Positions 45,984-58,758 of a DNA stretch of 64,000 nucleotides are shown here, one piece after another. Position 1 is the first letter of the stretch, and each line of letters opens with the position of its first letter. The DNA comes from Nephrocerus scutellatus (taxonomy: Eukaryota > Arthropoda > Insecta > Diptera > Pipunculidae). The stretch covers positions 4,139,001-4,203,000 of the forward strand of contig OX352764.1 of assembly GCA_947095585.1 (NCBI GenBank), read 5' to 3'. Position numbers and translations under genes: made by a program. The notes under the pieces are model-generated. The model saw only the letters and a list, made by a program, of their open reading frames with translations, made no database searches and was not told the DNA's origin.

Positions 45984-46560
45984 CTAAAGTTGGCTTTGAG
46001 CAACCGTGCGCGTATTTCTGGATCGTTGCGGATCTAGCTTGGGCCAGATCTGCTTCGTTGCTATGCAAGTTGTGTCGTTTGACCATCTATAATTAGTTTT
46101 TACTATAGCATCCCGTTTAAACATGAGTTTGCACGTAGCGATAGAACCATATTCAGGCAATAGGGATAGTGTGGTTCCATGTTTGGCGAGGTTATCAGCC
46201 AAAAAATTACCATAAAGTTTTTATGCCCCGGCACCCAGCACAGGTGAATGTTGAAATGCTCCGCCATCTCCTCAAGAGACGATCGGCAATTCCGGGCTAG
46301 AATAGTATTTGTGGAGACTGATTCCATGGACTTTAGCGCAGCCTGGCTATCCGAGAAAATGTGAATATCCTTAACAGATATGACATTACTCTTCAGCCAA
46401 GACAAGGCTTTCTTAATAGCCATGATTTCCGCTTGGAAAACACTACAGCGATCAGGAAGACGGAAAGAGAGACTTAGATGTAGTCTTTTTGAAAAGACAC
46501 CTCCGCAAGTTTTCGACCCGTCTGTGTAAAAGTGAATTCCTTTATTTTCCAAGTAGATAC
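45984..46560 (-). mobile_element. RNase H segment of LOA/I-like element
   Basis: Minus-strand frame 46552-46103 is open for 149 codons: NKGIHFYTDGSKTCGGVFSK, FRLPDRCSVFQAEIMAIKKA, IHIFSDSQAALKSMESVSTN and FNIHLCWVPGHKN. Visible catalytic residues are D in YTDGSK, E in FQAE and D in FSDSQAA. After a frameshift it continues ADNLAKHGTTLSLL. This is the best preserved RNase H in the window. Its N-terminal 80 bp (46481-46560) are also the start of the first 747-bp tandem unit. Confidence 0.88.
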
Positions 46561-49500
46561 CTTCCTCCCAAGAGGAAGAAATTGGGTTAAGTTGGAAGAT
46601 TTTTTGCGTTATGATGAGGGGAGATTTTCAGTTATACACCCTGAGTATGAGATGGAACAGTTTTACAGCCAAAGAAGACGGAAATGTCTCAAGAAATAAT
46701 TAGTAGAACTTTTAATGAAGTTTCTTTATGGAAAAGGCTCAAACTATTAAAGCTCTGTAGTCCGAAAACAACTCAAAACGGCCTCTTGAGCTCAGAAACA
46801 TTTTACAAAGAAAATTTTTTACTTTTTAGAGGTTTATAGACTAAAATGACATAGTAACCTTTTGAAATTTGACAGAATTTTTACCGACAAACTCAACCCA
46901 CCTCAACCTACCTCATATGACAATAACAGGGCAATTTGTTTTTTCCGGTAAGGTTTCATTATATTTCGTGTTTTCACTTTTTTCAACGAATTGTTGTGCC
47001 TGCATATTTTTCTATTCAACTCTTAGCTAAACTACGTTTGATCTCACGATCCCATTTGTTACACTTTGATACTTCTTGACCAGTATCACAATTTATTGAC
47101 CACTCAAACAGAGCTCGAATCTTTGCAATTAAAATCATTGAACGAGATCAACAGCAGGCACAACATCATAAGCCAAAATCCATACAACAGAAATTGAAAG
47201 TTGTACAGAATGGAATGCTGCCAGTTGTAGTCATTTTGAAAAGACACCTCCGCAAGTTTTCGACCCGTCTGTGTAAAAGTGAATTCCTTCATTTTCCAAG
47301 TAGATACCTTCCTCCCAAGAGGAAGAAATTGGGTTAGGTTGGAAGATTTTTTGCTTTATGATGAGGGGAGATTTTCAGTTATACACCCTGAGTATGAGAT
47401 GGAACAGTTTTACAGCCAAAGAAGACGGAAATGTCTCAAGAAATAATTAGTAGAACTTTTAATGAAGTTTCTTTATGGAAAAGGCTCAAACTATTAAAGC
47501 TCTGTAGTCCGAAAACAACTCAAAACGGCCTCTTGAGCTCAGAAACATTTTACAAAGAAAATTTTTTACTTTTTAGAGGTTTATAGACTAAAATGACATA
47601 GTAACCTTTTGAAATTTGACAGAATTTTTACCGACAAACTCAACCCACCTCAACCTACCTCATATGACAATAACAGGGCAATTTGTTTTTTCCGGTAAGG
47701 TTTCATTATATTTCGTGTTTTCACTTTTTTCAACGAATTGTTGTGCCTGCATATTTTTCTATTCAACTCTTAGCTAAATTACGTTTGATCTCACGATCCC
47801 ATTTGTTACACTTTGATACTTCTTGACCAGTATCACAATTTATTGACCACTCAAACAGAGCTCGAATCTTTGCAATTAAAATCATTGAACGAGATCAACA
47901 GCAGGCACAACATCATAAGCCAAAATCCATACAACAGAAATTGAAAGTTGTACAGAATGGAATGCTGCCAGTTGTAGTCTTTTTGAAAAGACACCTCCGC
48001 AAGTTTTCGACCCGTCTGTGTAAAAGTGAATTCCTTCATTTTCCAAGTAGATACCTTCCTCCCAAGAGGAAGAAATTGGGTTAGGTTGGAAGATTTTTTG
48101 CTTTATGATGAGGGGAGATTTTCAGTTATACACCCTGAGTATGAGATGGAACAGTTTTACAGCCAAAGAAGACGGAAATGTCTCAAGAAATAATTAGTAG
48201 AACTTTAAATGAAGTTTCTTTATGGAAAAGGCTCAAACTATTAAAGCTCTGTAGTCCGAAAACAACTCAAAACGGCCTCTTGAGCTCAGAAACATTTTAC
48301 AAAGAAAATTTTTTACTTTTTAGAGGTTTATAGACTAAAATGACATAGTAACCTTTTGAAATTTGACAGAATTTTTACCGACAAACTCAACCCACCTCAA
48401 CCTACCTCATATGACAATAACAGGGCAATTTGTTTTTTCCGGTAAGGTTTCATTATATTTCGTGTTTTCACTTTTTTCAACGAATTGTTGTGCCTGCATA
48501 TTTTTCTATTCAACTCTTAGCTAAATTACGTTTGATCTCACGATCCCATTTGTTACACTTTGATACTTCTTGACCAGTATCACAATTTATTGACCACTCA
48601 AACAGAGCTCGAATCTTTGCAATTAAAATCATTGAACGAGATCAACAGCAGGCACAACATCATAAGCCAAAATCCATACAACAGAAATTGAAAGTTGTAC
48701 AGAATGGAATGCTGCCAGTTGTAGTCTTTTTGAAAAGACACCTCCGCAAGTTTTCGACCCGTCTGTGTAAAAGTGAATTCCTTCATTTTCCAAGTAGATA
48801 CCTTCCTCCCAAGAGGAAGAAATTGGGTTAGGTTGGAAGATTTTTTGCTTTATGATGAGGGGAGATTTTCAGTTATACACCCTGAGTATGAGATGGAACA
48901 GTTTTACAGCCAAAGAAGACGGAAATGTCTCAAGAAATAATTAGTAGAACTTTTAATGAAGTTTCTTTATGGAAAAGGCTCAAACTATTAAAGCTCTGTA
49001 GTCCGAAAACAACTCAAAACGGCCTCTTGAGCTCAGAAACATTTTACAAAGAAAATTTTTTACTTTTTAGAGGTTTATAGACTAAAATGACATAGTAACC
49101 TTTTGAAATTTGACAGAATTTTTACCGACAAACTCAACCCACCTCAACCTACCTCACATGACAATAACAGGGCAATTTGTTTTTTCCGGTAAGGTTTCAT
49201 TATATTTCGTGTTTTCACTTTTTTCAACGAATTGTTGTGCCTGCATATTTTTCTATTCAACTCTTAGCTAAACTACGTTTGATCTCACGATCCCATTTGT
49301 TACACTTTGATACTTCTTGACCAGTATCACAATTTATTGACCACTCAAACAGAGCTCGAATCTTTGCAATTAAAATCATTGAACGAGATCAACAGCAGGC
49401 ACAACATCATAAGCCAAAATCCATACAACAGAAATTGAAAGTTGTACAGAATGGAATGCTGCCAGTTGTAGTCTTTTTGAAAAGACACCTCCGCAAGTTT

Positions 49501-51709
49501 TCGACCCGTCTGTGTAAAAGTGAATTCCTTCATTTTCCAAGTAGATACCTTCCTCCCAAGAGGAAGAAATTGGGTTAGGTTGGAAGATTTTTTGCTTTAT
49601 GATGAGGGGAGATTTTCAGTTATACACCCTGAGTATGAGATGGAACAGTTTTACAGCCAAAGAAGACGGAAATGTCTCAAGAAATAATTAGTAGAACTTT
49701 TAATGAAGTTTCTTTATGGAAAAGGCTCAAACTATTAAAGCTCTGTAGTCCGAAAACAACTCAAAACGGCCTCTTGAGCTCAGAAACATTTTACAAAGAA
49801 AATTTTTTACTTTTTAGAGGTTTATAGACTAAAATGACATAGTAACCTTTTGAAATTTGACAGAATTTTTACCGACAAACTCAACCCACCTCAACCTACC
49901 TCATATGACAATAACAGGGCAATTTGTTTTTTCCGGTAAGGTTTCATTATATTTCGTGTTTTCACTTTTTTCAACGAATTGTTGTGCCTGCATATTTTTC
50001 TATTCAACTCTTAGCTAAATTACGTTTGATCTCACGATCCCATTTGTTACACTTTGATACTTCTTGACCAGTATCACAATTTATTGACCACTCAAACAGA
50101 GCTCGAATCTTTGCAATTAAAATCATTGAACGAGATCAACAGCAGGCACAACATCATAAGCCAAAATCCATACAACAGAAATTGAAAGTTGTACAGAATG
50201 GAATGCTGCCAGTTGTAGTCTTTTTGAAAAGACACCTCCGCAAGTTTTCGACCCGTCTGTGTAAAAGTGAATTCCTTCATTTTCCAAGTAGATACCTTCC
50301 TCCCAAGAGGAAGAAATTGGGTTAGGTTGGAAGATTTTTTGCTTTATGATGAGGGGAGATTTTCAGTTATACACCCTGAGTATGAGATGGAACAGTTTTA
50401 CAGCCAAAGAAGACGGAAATGTCTCAAGAAATAATTAGTAGAACTTTTAATGAAGTTTCTTTATGGAAAAGGCTCAAACTATTAAAGCTCTGTAGTCCGA
50501 AAACAACTCAAAACGGCCTCTTGAGCTCAGAAACATTTTACAAAGAAAATTTTTTACTTTTTAGAGGTTTATAGACTAAAATGACATAGTAACCTTTTGA
50601 AATTTGACAGAATTTTTACCGACAAACTCAACCCACCTCAACCTACCTCACATGACAATAACAGGGCAATTTGTTTTTTCCGGTAAGGTTTCATCATATT
50701 TCGTGTTTTCACTTTTTTCAACGAATTGTTGTGCCTGCATATTTTTCTATTCAACTCTTAGCTAAATTACGTTTGATCTCACGATCCCATTTGTTACACT
50801 TTGATACTTCTTGACCAGTATCACAATTTATTGACCACTCAAACAGAGCTCGAATCTTTGCAATTAAAATCATTGAACGAGATCAACAGCAGGCACAACA
50901 TCATAAGCCAAAATCCATACAACAGAAATTGAAAGTTGTACAGAATGGAATGCTGCCAGTTGTAGTCTTTTTGAAAAGACACCTCCGCAAGTTTTCGACC
51001 CGTCTGTGTAAAAGTGAATTCCTTCATTTTCCAAGTAGATACCTTCCTCCCAAGAGGAAGAAATTGGGTTAGGTTGGAAGATTTTTTGCTTTATGATGAG
51101 GGGAGATTTTCAGTTATACACCCTGAGTATGAGATGGAACAGTTTTACAGCCAAAGAAGACGGAAATGTCTCAAGAAATAATTAGTAGAACTTTTAATGA
51201 AGTTTCTTTATGGAAAAGGATCAAACTATTAAAGCTCTGTAGTCCGAAAACAACTCAAAACGGCCTCTTGAGCTCAGAAACATTTTACAAAGAAAATTTT
51301 TTACTTTTTAGAGGTTTATAGACTAAAATGACATAGTAACCTTTTGAAATTTGACAGAATTTTTACCGACAAACTCAACCCACCTCAACCTACCTCACAT
51401 GACAATAACAGGGCAATTTGTTTTTTCCGGTAAGGTTTCATCATATTTCGTGTTTTCACTTTTTTCAACGAATTGTTGTGCCTGCATATTTTTCTATTCA
51501 ACTCTTAGCTAAATTACGTTTGATCTCACGATCCCATTTGTTACACTTTGATACTTCTTGACCAGTATCACAATTTATTGACCACTCAAACAGAGCTCGA
51601 ATCTTTGCAATTAAAATCATTGAACGAGATCAACAGCAGGCACAACATCATAAGCCAAAATCCATACAACTGAAATTGAAAGTTGTACAGAATGGAATGC
51701 CGCCAGTTG
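46481..51709. repeat. Seven-copy tandem array of a 747-bp unit
   Basis: Units start at 46481, 47228, 47975, 48722, 49469, 50216 and 50963, and the last ends at 51709, exactly 7 x 747. Each starts TAGTCTTTTTGAAAAGACAC and ends AATGCTGCCAGTTG (AATGCCGCCAGTTG in the last). The first 80 bp are antisense RNase H coding sequence of the neighbouring retrotransposon (including the DGSK region). The rest is of unknown origin and includes GGGTTAGGTTGG and CACCTCAACCTACCTCA. Copies differ by only a few bases. Unit 1 and unit 7 carry the most private changes, as at the edges of a homogenised array. Non-coding; a 62-codon frame repeats in each unit by periodicity. Confidence 0.97.
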
Positions 51710-53125
51710 GATTACATTGGAACGAAAACCTTGAGACACTGAACGGCGGCGCGGCCAAAAGTGGAACAGCATTGATCAGTCAGTTTGTTTGTCCATTTTA
51801 TGGCTGGCCATGAACGATGCGGTGCAAAGTTATTCTTAAGCTACAATAGACACCCACATGAGACTCTGTTTGATTGTTTGTTGTTTAATTGGAACAGTCA
51901 TTGATATACAAAGTTGACATTTTTCGATATCTGATGACTTTTAGGAAACATTCTCAAAAAAAAAGGCATTTGTAAGAAACAGAAACTATTTGAATTAGTT
52001 AATAGTGTACTTCCCCTTTAAGCTTTAAGCTTAATCCAAAAATTATTCGCCTGACTAAGAAAAACAAAATTACAAAATAATTAATAGTTTAGAAAAAAAA
52101 AAGTAATTTGATCCACAGATTGATCTGTGGATGTTTCAAAAGCTTTCTACGCTTTCTGCCTTTTTTGCAGCAAAAAAATCAATTCTCGTAATTAATTCTG
52201 CTACTGTCGGTCCGTCGTCTGGTTGTCTGCTCGCTGGCTTGCTTGACAGAATTAAAAGAAATCTTTGTGAATGCGTGGCGTATTACGAAGACAATTGTTG
52301 TAAATATCTTCTTGCATATGTGACAATTATGCAAAAAAAAAACAAACAAACAATGCACAATGCGAATGACAATTGTTTTACCGGTCGTCTACTCGAGAAG
52401 CGCAAGTGCTGTCACTTGCATTTTATTACCAAGCGCTTTTCATTGCACTGCAATGGCACTGCACATCGTCTTCGTTCATCATCACCTCAACGTCAACATG
52501 TGATGTCTTGAGGCAGTTTGTCGTTGTCACATCACAGTGCACGCATACAATTGCAAAGGCAGTCACAGCTCACAGTCAACGCACGGCAAATAGAGCGAGA
52601 ATGTGCACTACGCACAAAGAGAAGCGAGCCTAATGAGTTGTTCAGCATCGTCAGTGTGCAGCATCTTGGCGGGATAGATTTAATTTTAAGCTTTTCATTT
52701 CATATTTATTTTTTTTGTTACGAGTATTCCAAAATAGTGGGAAGAGCTGCAATCAAGGATTCCACTTAAAGTTATCATAATTAACATTTTTACGTAAAAG
52801 AGATGGATGTTCTCATTGGTCTTCTCGCTATTTTTCAAAACATTGCTTTTTCTGTGATTCTTGGAATTTTCTCCAAGATACATAAATGTTAACAACACAA
52901 AATCCATCTGTCGGTCTTACATCGGCAATCAATTTTACATTCATTTATAGGCATAGTTCAGAAAGCGCTCAGGAACCGAACCCAAAAACTATGGATTCGA
53001 CTCTTATATCGATTATTTCATATTTCGTCCCATTCCCAAACCTAGAAGTTCTAGAGGTGTCTTAACGTCATGTCATACGTCGTATGCTTCAGTAATAAAA
53101 CTTCTCGTTTCTCGTCGCTTTACCC
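51710..53125. other. Spire intron, no gene recognised
   Basis: Starts with unique sequence after the array. Contains the perfect palindrome ATCCACAGAT-TG-ATCTGTGGAT at 52111-52132. A 126-codon plus frame at 52131-52511 has no domain. Confidence 0.4.
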
Positions 53126-53129
53126 TCCT

Positions 53130-53790
53130 CCTATATTTTTGTGGTGGTTATGTGGTCGTCTTCGGCTCCAAAATAATAAGGCCCCGGGATCAGATGGTAT
53201 CCCAGCGGTGCTGATAAACTCAGGAGGTTCCGCAATACACCAAGCAATTCATAAACTTCAAGACAGGATAGTACCATACGCTAAAGTCATCATCGGTCCA
53301 TACCAGTGTGGCTTCATCCCAGGCAAATCAACAACGGATCAGATTTAAACCCTTAGGCAGGTGATGGGAAAATGTCTACAATTTCAAAACTCACTATACC
53401 ATCTTTTTATAGACTTTAAAGCCGCCTATGATAGCATAGCATAGCCAGAGTAGAACTTTATAAAGCCATGAGAGAATTCGGAATCCCAAATAAACTGACA
53501 CGACTATGTAGGTTGACCACGACTTAAGACTTATAAGCCATTTTTATTTGGCCGGTTCACTATCAAGCCCATTCAACATCTATAAGGGGCTCCGACAAGG
53601 GGATGGACTAGCATGCGTCCTCTTTATCCAGGCGTGTAACCTGGAAAGTGATCCGAGAGGAACAATCCTCTATAAGTCTATTCAGATACTGGCTTACGCA
53701 GACAAAGTACATGGTGGCCACCTCTGCGAGTAGAAGATCCAACATTGGTGCCTCAATTATAATAGTGGAGCGCGAATTTGAAGTAGTGTT
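53130..53790 (+). mobile_element. RTE-like RT fragment
   Basis: Plus strand: NNKAPGSDGIPAVLINSGGS (near 53175-53235), IGPYQCGFIPGKSTTDQI (near 53295-53347), FIDFKAAYDSI (near 53405), RVELYKAMREFGIPNKLTRL (near 53450-53510), GSLSSPFNIYKGLRQGDGLA (near 53553-53610) and SIQILAYADKVHGG. The YADD box reads YADK. It is interrupted by stops, and GATAGCATAGCATAG is a local slip. Same family as 26270-26680. Confidence 0.85.
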
Positions 53791-53859
53791 TTAACTATCT
53801 CGGGTCAACTGTAGCAGTCGATACCAGCATGTAACCAGAAATACGCGCACGGTGGATTA

Positions 53860-54480
53860 AAGCCAACAAGCCGACGTATCGAAGTTATATTCACATCATA
53901 TGTTTGCTTGGTACTTTGATATGTTCATATTCTGTTTGGTGCTCGGTAGATGGCGTTGGAGTAGAGATGTTTACGTAAAAGTGGTCTGGGTTGTTGGCGC
54001 ATATCGTTGTTATAGCTTCACGCCAAAACCACCAGACATATTAAAGCCATATTCACATCGTATGTTCGACTGATGCTTCTGAATGTTTATCTATTTTTTT
54101 AATCTGGCAGTTGGCGCTGTAGTTGAGATATTTTTGAAAATATCATTCTACATATTTAACATCATCGGGTCTAAACCACTTGACGTATCGAAGCCATCAC
54201 ACCATAAGTTTGTTGCTCCGATAAGTTTATGTTTATTTTGAATCCGATAGGTGGCGCTGGAATCGAGATGTCATCCAGCATAAAATATGTCATCATTAAT
54301 GTATAAAAACGTTCGTAAGAATGCCATATTTACACAATACGTTCAGTTGTTACTCCGATAAGTTTATGTTGTTTTGGTAGGTGGCGCTGATATCGAGAAA
54401 TCATCACGCCTATACCACTGGACGTATCGACGCCATATTCCACTATATGTTCGTGTGGTTCGTGAGTGCGGCTATGGCGG
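53860..54480 (+). repeat. Diverged tandem repeat with GACGTATCGAAGCCATATTC
   Basis: Five diverged units (near 53874, 54034, 54181, 54318 and 54420). Each has GACGTATCGAAG or a relative, CCATATTCACA..ATATGTTCG, and GGTAGRTGGCGYTGGARTCG- and GAGAT-like words. Period 105-160 bp. Non-coding. Confidence 0.8.
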
Positions 54481-55715
54481 GAACAGCTAGTATATGTATA
54501 AAACTTCATACCCTGCGATGCTGTTTCGTTGAAATTGGAAAGAAACATCAAACCCAATAATGTGCGATTGTTGGTTTAATTGGGTGATTCCAAAAAAAAC
54601 AGACTTTGACTCTTATTTCTTTACGATTTCCGCTCTTACCTAAGTAAAAAGCTTTCCAATTGTACTCGTATTGTTGAGGACATTTACGAACTTGGCCATA
54701 TTTCTCTATACAACCTGCAACCAGAGTGTAGCAGGTTTGCCTGGCGATTAAGTAACTTTGGGTTCCAAACAAACAACTCTTTTTTATCTCTTCTTATTAA
54801 AGGTAATGTTGGCTTATAATGTTTTTTTTTTGTGATGTACCACCTTTGGTCCCTTCTTTTGAAGTCTTTAAACTGTTAATGGAATTTTCGTTTTAATTTG
54901 TCAACTGTCTACGTTTATGATGAGTGAAATGAGTGGTTATTGTGTTGCTGGAATGGATTATTGCGCCACTATGAAATGTGCAACTCCCTTTGTGGCTCTG
55001 ATTTAAAGCACACATCAAAACACACACGTAAGTCACTTCAAATGGAAAACCAGTTCCATTTTGTGTACGAAGAGCACGTCAGCGTGTATGTTCAAGTTCT
55101 TTTGATGGATATGGCTTCATGGTACTTTATGCTTCTTACTGCATTCTTTATTGGCGGATACACAAAAGGTGTCTTTTCTGTCTCTTATAACTTTGGGGTT
55201 CACATTGTGGTTTTTTGAACGAGTTTTTTCCCGCACTTACAAGTAACAAATAATTTTTAAGTTCACAGAGAGGTTGTTAACTTATCACATTCTTTGAAGT
55301 TGCACTAAAGAAATGGCTGTAATTAAGCAAGACTTAAAATCATAAGTATAAGTCATTTGCAGATGAGTAATGTAATTGCCACCATTGCAATGATTAATGT
55401 AAAAATGGTCCCTAGATCGCATAGGCCTTTCTGGAGCATACAAATGAATCAAGGATAAGATACTCGTATCCGGGCAATCTATCTGTCCCTAACAATTTCT
55501 ATCAAGCAAATTTATCTTCAAACTGAGAGAAGTTGAAGGCCGATAAACAGACATCAAGCCTAATGTGAAGCATAGAAATCGCTCAAGTTCACATGCCTTA
55601 TTTTTGGATTCTCTCCAGTCTAATGCAATATAAATTAATATTAGAGTTCCATATAACGTAAACATATTTCAATACATAGAGCGCACAGTTGCAACATATA
55701 TACTTTTTAAAGTGT
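54481..55715. other. Spire intron, no gene recognised
   Basis: No recognised feature. A 92-codon plus frame at 54940-55218 lacks a domain and splice context. Confidence 0.4.
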
Positions 55716-55723
55716 ATGGATCT

Positions 55724-56135
55724 TTAAACTCTACAGCGTGTCTTCTTAAGACCAGCTAAAGATGCCCACACTTTTGCACAACTATATCTAATGTGTTTAC
55801 TGAAAGTTAAGCCACAGTCCATCATTATGCCTAAGTCACAAATTTGACTCAATTTAGGAATGGAATTCGTGCCAAGACTATATGTAATTGAATACTTGAG
55901 CAGGCCTCTATAAAAAGAGATTAATTTGCATTTTAAATGGTTAATACGTAAGAGATTTGTATAACAACAATCTTCTTTTAATAACAACAGAATAGTCCGA
56001 GCTAGAAATTTTGAAAAAATATTTAACGTCATCAGCAAATAAGAGATTTTTAGATGACCTTAGATTTCTATTTATGTCATTCATAAATAAAATAAGTAAA
56101 ACAGGACCCAGGTGCCTTCCTTGCGGCACACCTGA
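55724..56135 (-). mobile_element. Jockey-like RT fragment
   Basis: Minus strand: MPQGRHLGPVLLILFMNDIN then LLFADDVKYF (56129-56030), carrying the FADD catalytic box. The thumb follows after a frameshift: PKLSQICDLGIMMDCGLTFS (near 55865-55800) and a KHI end. The block order PQGSHLGPLLF...FADDVK is characteristic of Jockey. It is truncated at both ends. Confidence 0.85.
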
Positions 56136-57080
56136 AATTACCTAAAAAGAACTCAATCGAAATCACTTAATTCCATCTATTGACTAAGATAAGAATTTAT
56201 CCAATCCAGCATTGAAGATCGAAAACCAGCTTAGCTTTTAGTTTAGAAATTTAAAAGTTATGATTAAAATAATCAAAAGCTTCTTCCAGATATACCTATA
56301 AATACGCAATCGACTTGATATTTTTCACGGAACGCCTATGTTTCGGAAAAAATTCATGTTATTTCTGAAGGGATCTTAAAGGGGTCTCGGGGAAGTATTA
56401 AGGTAAGAGAGTGTTAAGTGGGGTCTTGGAGATCTTGAAGTGGTCTTGATGGGGACTAGAGATGGTTTCGAGGGGGTTATACTAGCTGGAATGTTGTTAA
56501 TAGAAATCTTAAATATTTGAGGCCTTAAAAGATCACATAAATTAAAAGATCTACGCTAAATTTTGATATTCTTTTAATATTGTATTGAACCTCCAGTGCT
56601 TCGCGCGGTTTTTTTTACTCAGCACGCAGCCCATGCATATGAAGATTGTGAAAATTTGTGATCCCATCTCTTATAAATTGAGATTCGTCCGTTTAAAGAA
56701 TTCTGCTAACAAACTAGTTGTCATCCAAGCTCCGCTCCAGCAACCAGGTAAAAAACTCAAGTCTCTTTTCCAAATCATCGGGAAGCAGTTCTTGCACAGG
56801 TATGGGGGTTACGGATAGAGATTTTCTCCATGCAGTACATTCGAAATTTATGTCTGGAAACATTGAACTACATAGGTAAGCATCTAATCCCACTAATTTA
56901 AAAACGGGCTCTAGCATGCATACAAAACCAAGGAGGACACTTTGAGCACCTGTTCGGTTTTAGTTTTACACTCATAAAATAAAAAATTATCTAAAACCGC
57001 AGAAAATCATGTTTTATTCATAGCCTTTGGAGCTTAACGCAAAAAACCCATTTTTATAAAACTTTTCTTTAACTTCACCC
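56136..57080. other. Spire intron, no gene recognised
   Basis: 56365-56480 has a G-rich short repeat of GGTCTTGG and AAGGGGTC words, the complement in flavour of the 3400-3960 tract. Otherwise unremarkable. Confidence 0.4.
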
Positions 57081-57084
57081 CTTT

Positions 57085-57375
57085 TTGCCTGTATTTTCGA
57101 CTACGCTGAGGTCCTTTTTAACAACCTTCCACATGACCTAGGAGTGTCTAAGTCCAAAATAGCATTTTTTATGTTCCGCGTATGATGCGTGTAGCGTGTG
57201 GCGCATGTGATGGGTTTATTTTTGACTTCTTTGAGGTCCTTCTTAACCACCTGTACCTAGAGAGCTGACATTTTGTGAGCGGCTCAATGTCAAGATGCAA
57301 TTATGATATCCCGCATTTGACGCAACTCACGAGTCGCGTGCGGTGCGTGTGAAGCGTGGAAAATACTTTGAAATA
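57085..57375 (+). repeat. Dispersed CACGCG/GCGTG family, copy 2
   Basis: CTGTATTTTCGACTACGC, GAGGTCCTTTTTAACAACCT, AGTCCAAAATAGCATTTTTT, TCCGCGTATGATGCGTG and GTGGCGCATGTGATGG, then a second unit with GAGGTCCTTCTTAACCACCT and ACGAGTCGCGTGCGGTGCGT. Matches 63880-64000 directly and 44670-45110 in reverse. Confidence 0.8.
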
Positions 57376-58758
57376 GGCCCGGCCTCAAAAATAGGTATTT
57401 TAGCAATTATTACCAAATATCCGCAAACTTGTTGATGATTTTTTTTTGTTTACTGTTACGTTCATAAGAAAAAAATAGTAAAACGTTATGTTTATTAAGC
57501 ATTTTTTGGAGAAAATTGACCTCAAAGTCAAAGTCATGGGCAAGAAAACTAGAATAGGCATACAAATTGGATATCTGAAAACTTAAATAAGATATTAACT
57601 TTATTTAAACGCAGTAACAAAGGCTAGTATTTCTCCTAAAAATAATGTCCTAAACGAAGTTTCTACCGTTAGTCATAACAGAGCAATTTCCGTTAATATG
57701 GGTCCGGGTACAACAAAGTAAGGTTGGTCTTAACCCACCGACAAATGATGTCAACATTGGAGATAGAACCTTACTGTAGAACGATTTTTTTCTTAGAACA
57801 TACACAAGAATCATTTCCCAAATTATTGTGCACGAATTAGGGGACACCCTGTATTATAATTTATTAACTTCGCGAATTGAACAGTTGCGGACAATCGGAA
57901 CTTGTATATTAGGAAGTACAAGGACTCTCCTTACCGTAAGGTTTACCGAATTTCCACATATTGTTTAATGTTTTAATTTTTTATCGTTCACCAAAGAACA
58001 TTGTTGTTGTAGTGTAACTATTAAGGTAATATCAACATATTCATTTGAATATGTATCACTCGTTTAACTCTTTTAAGCTTAAGAATGGGCTGTTACCTTC
58101 CTCCTGACCGACTTAGTTGCACGAAAGAAGGAAGAGACGTTCGTGTGTTCAACCAATATTGTCTGGAACGCCTGTGTGGAATATTCTGCTATATAGATAA
58201 CGATAATAAAACTGTAATAATATTTACGATATTGTATCGCACCAACTCTCCCTTCACTTCAGAGGGAACTGCACTAAGCACTGCCATACTTTACCTTGGG
58301 TTTTTGTTGTGGTTTTCAGTTCTTCTGCTTCAGTTGTGGAATCGAATCGGCTTATACCTCCGTTGTCTTCTCTTCTTCCTTTTTTTTCAAATCATAACAA
58401 AAGCGGCAATCATCATCAAGAGCTCATTAAGTCAATCTCTCGCATACATAACTGCACACCGGTTACATAACCCGGATACTTAACTTCAACTTCGATTGAT
58501 GGTGCTGGGGTAAGGATTGTGGTGCATCTTCTTAAGCCGAATTATTTATTTATCGTCTTACGTACCGAAAGTCGCTCATCAATTGCCTTTTTGTCATCTA
58601 CCGTCGCCATTCGCTAATATCTTTGTAGCAACGCCATTGACTGAGTTGCCTCATGAATGGCTGCTCTGAGTCCCAAAAATCAACACTCAACTCTTATTAA
58701 TTTATCTCTCTGATTACTCTTCCTTACTAAAATGTAATACAATTCCCTTTAATTGCAG
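57376..58758. other. Intron before spire exon 4, no gene recognised
   Basis: A 132-codon plus frame at 58085-58483 is hydrophobic near its end but has no family match I know. It reads into ordinary intron, so I treat it as chance. Confidence 0.4.

Noticed and set aside
47104..51027. Six repeated 62-codon minus-strand frames, suggesting a gene family
   Set aside because: They are one out-of-frame reading of the 747-bp satellite unit, partly antisense or shifted RNase H sequence, without independent coding evidence.
58085..58483. 132-codon plus frame upstream of spire exon 4
   Set aside because: The hydrophobic end is due to T-rich intron. There is no family similarity, and it is out of context with the splice acceptor at 58759.
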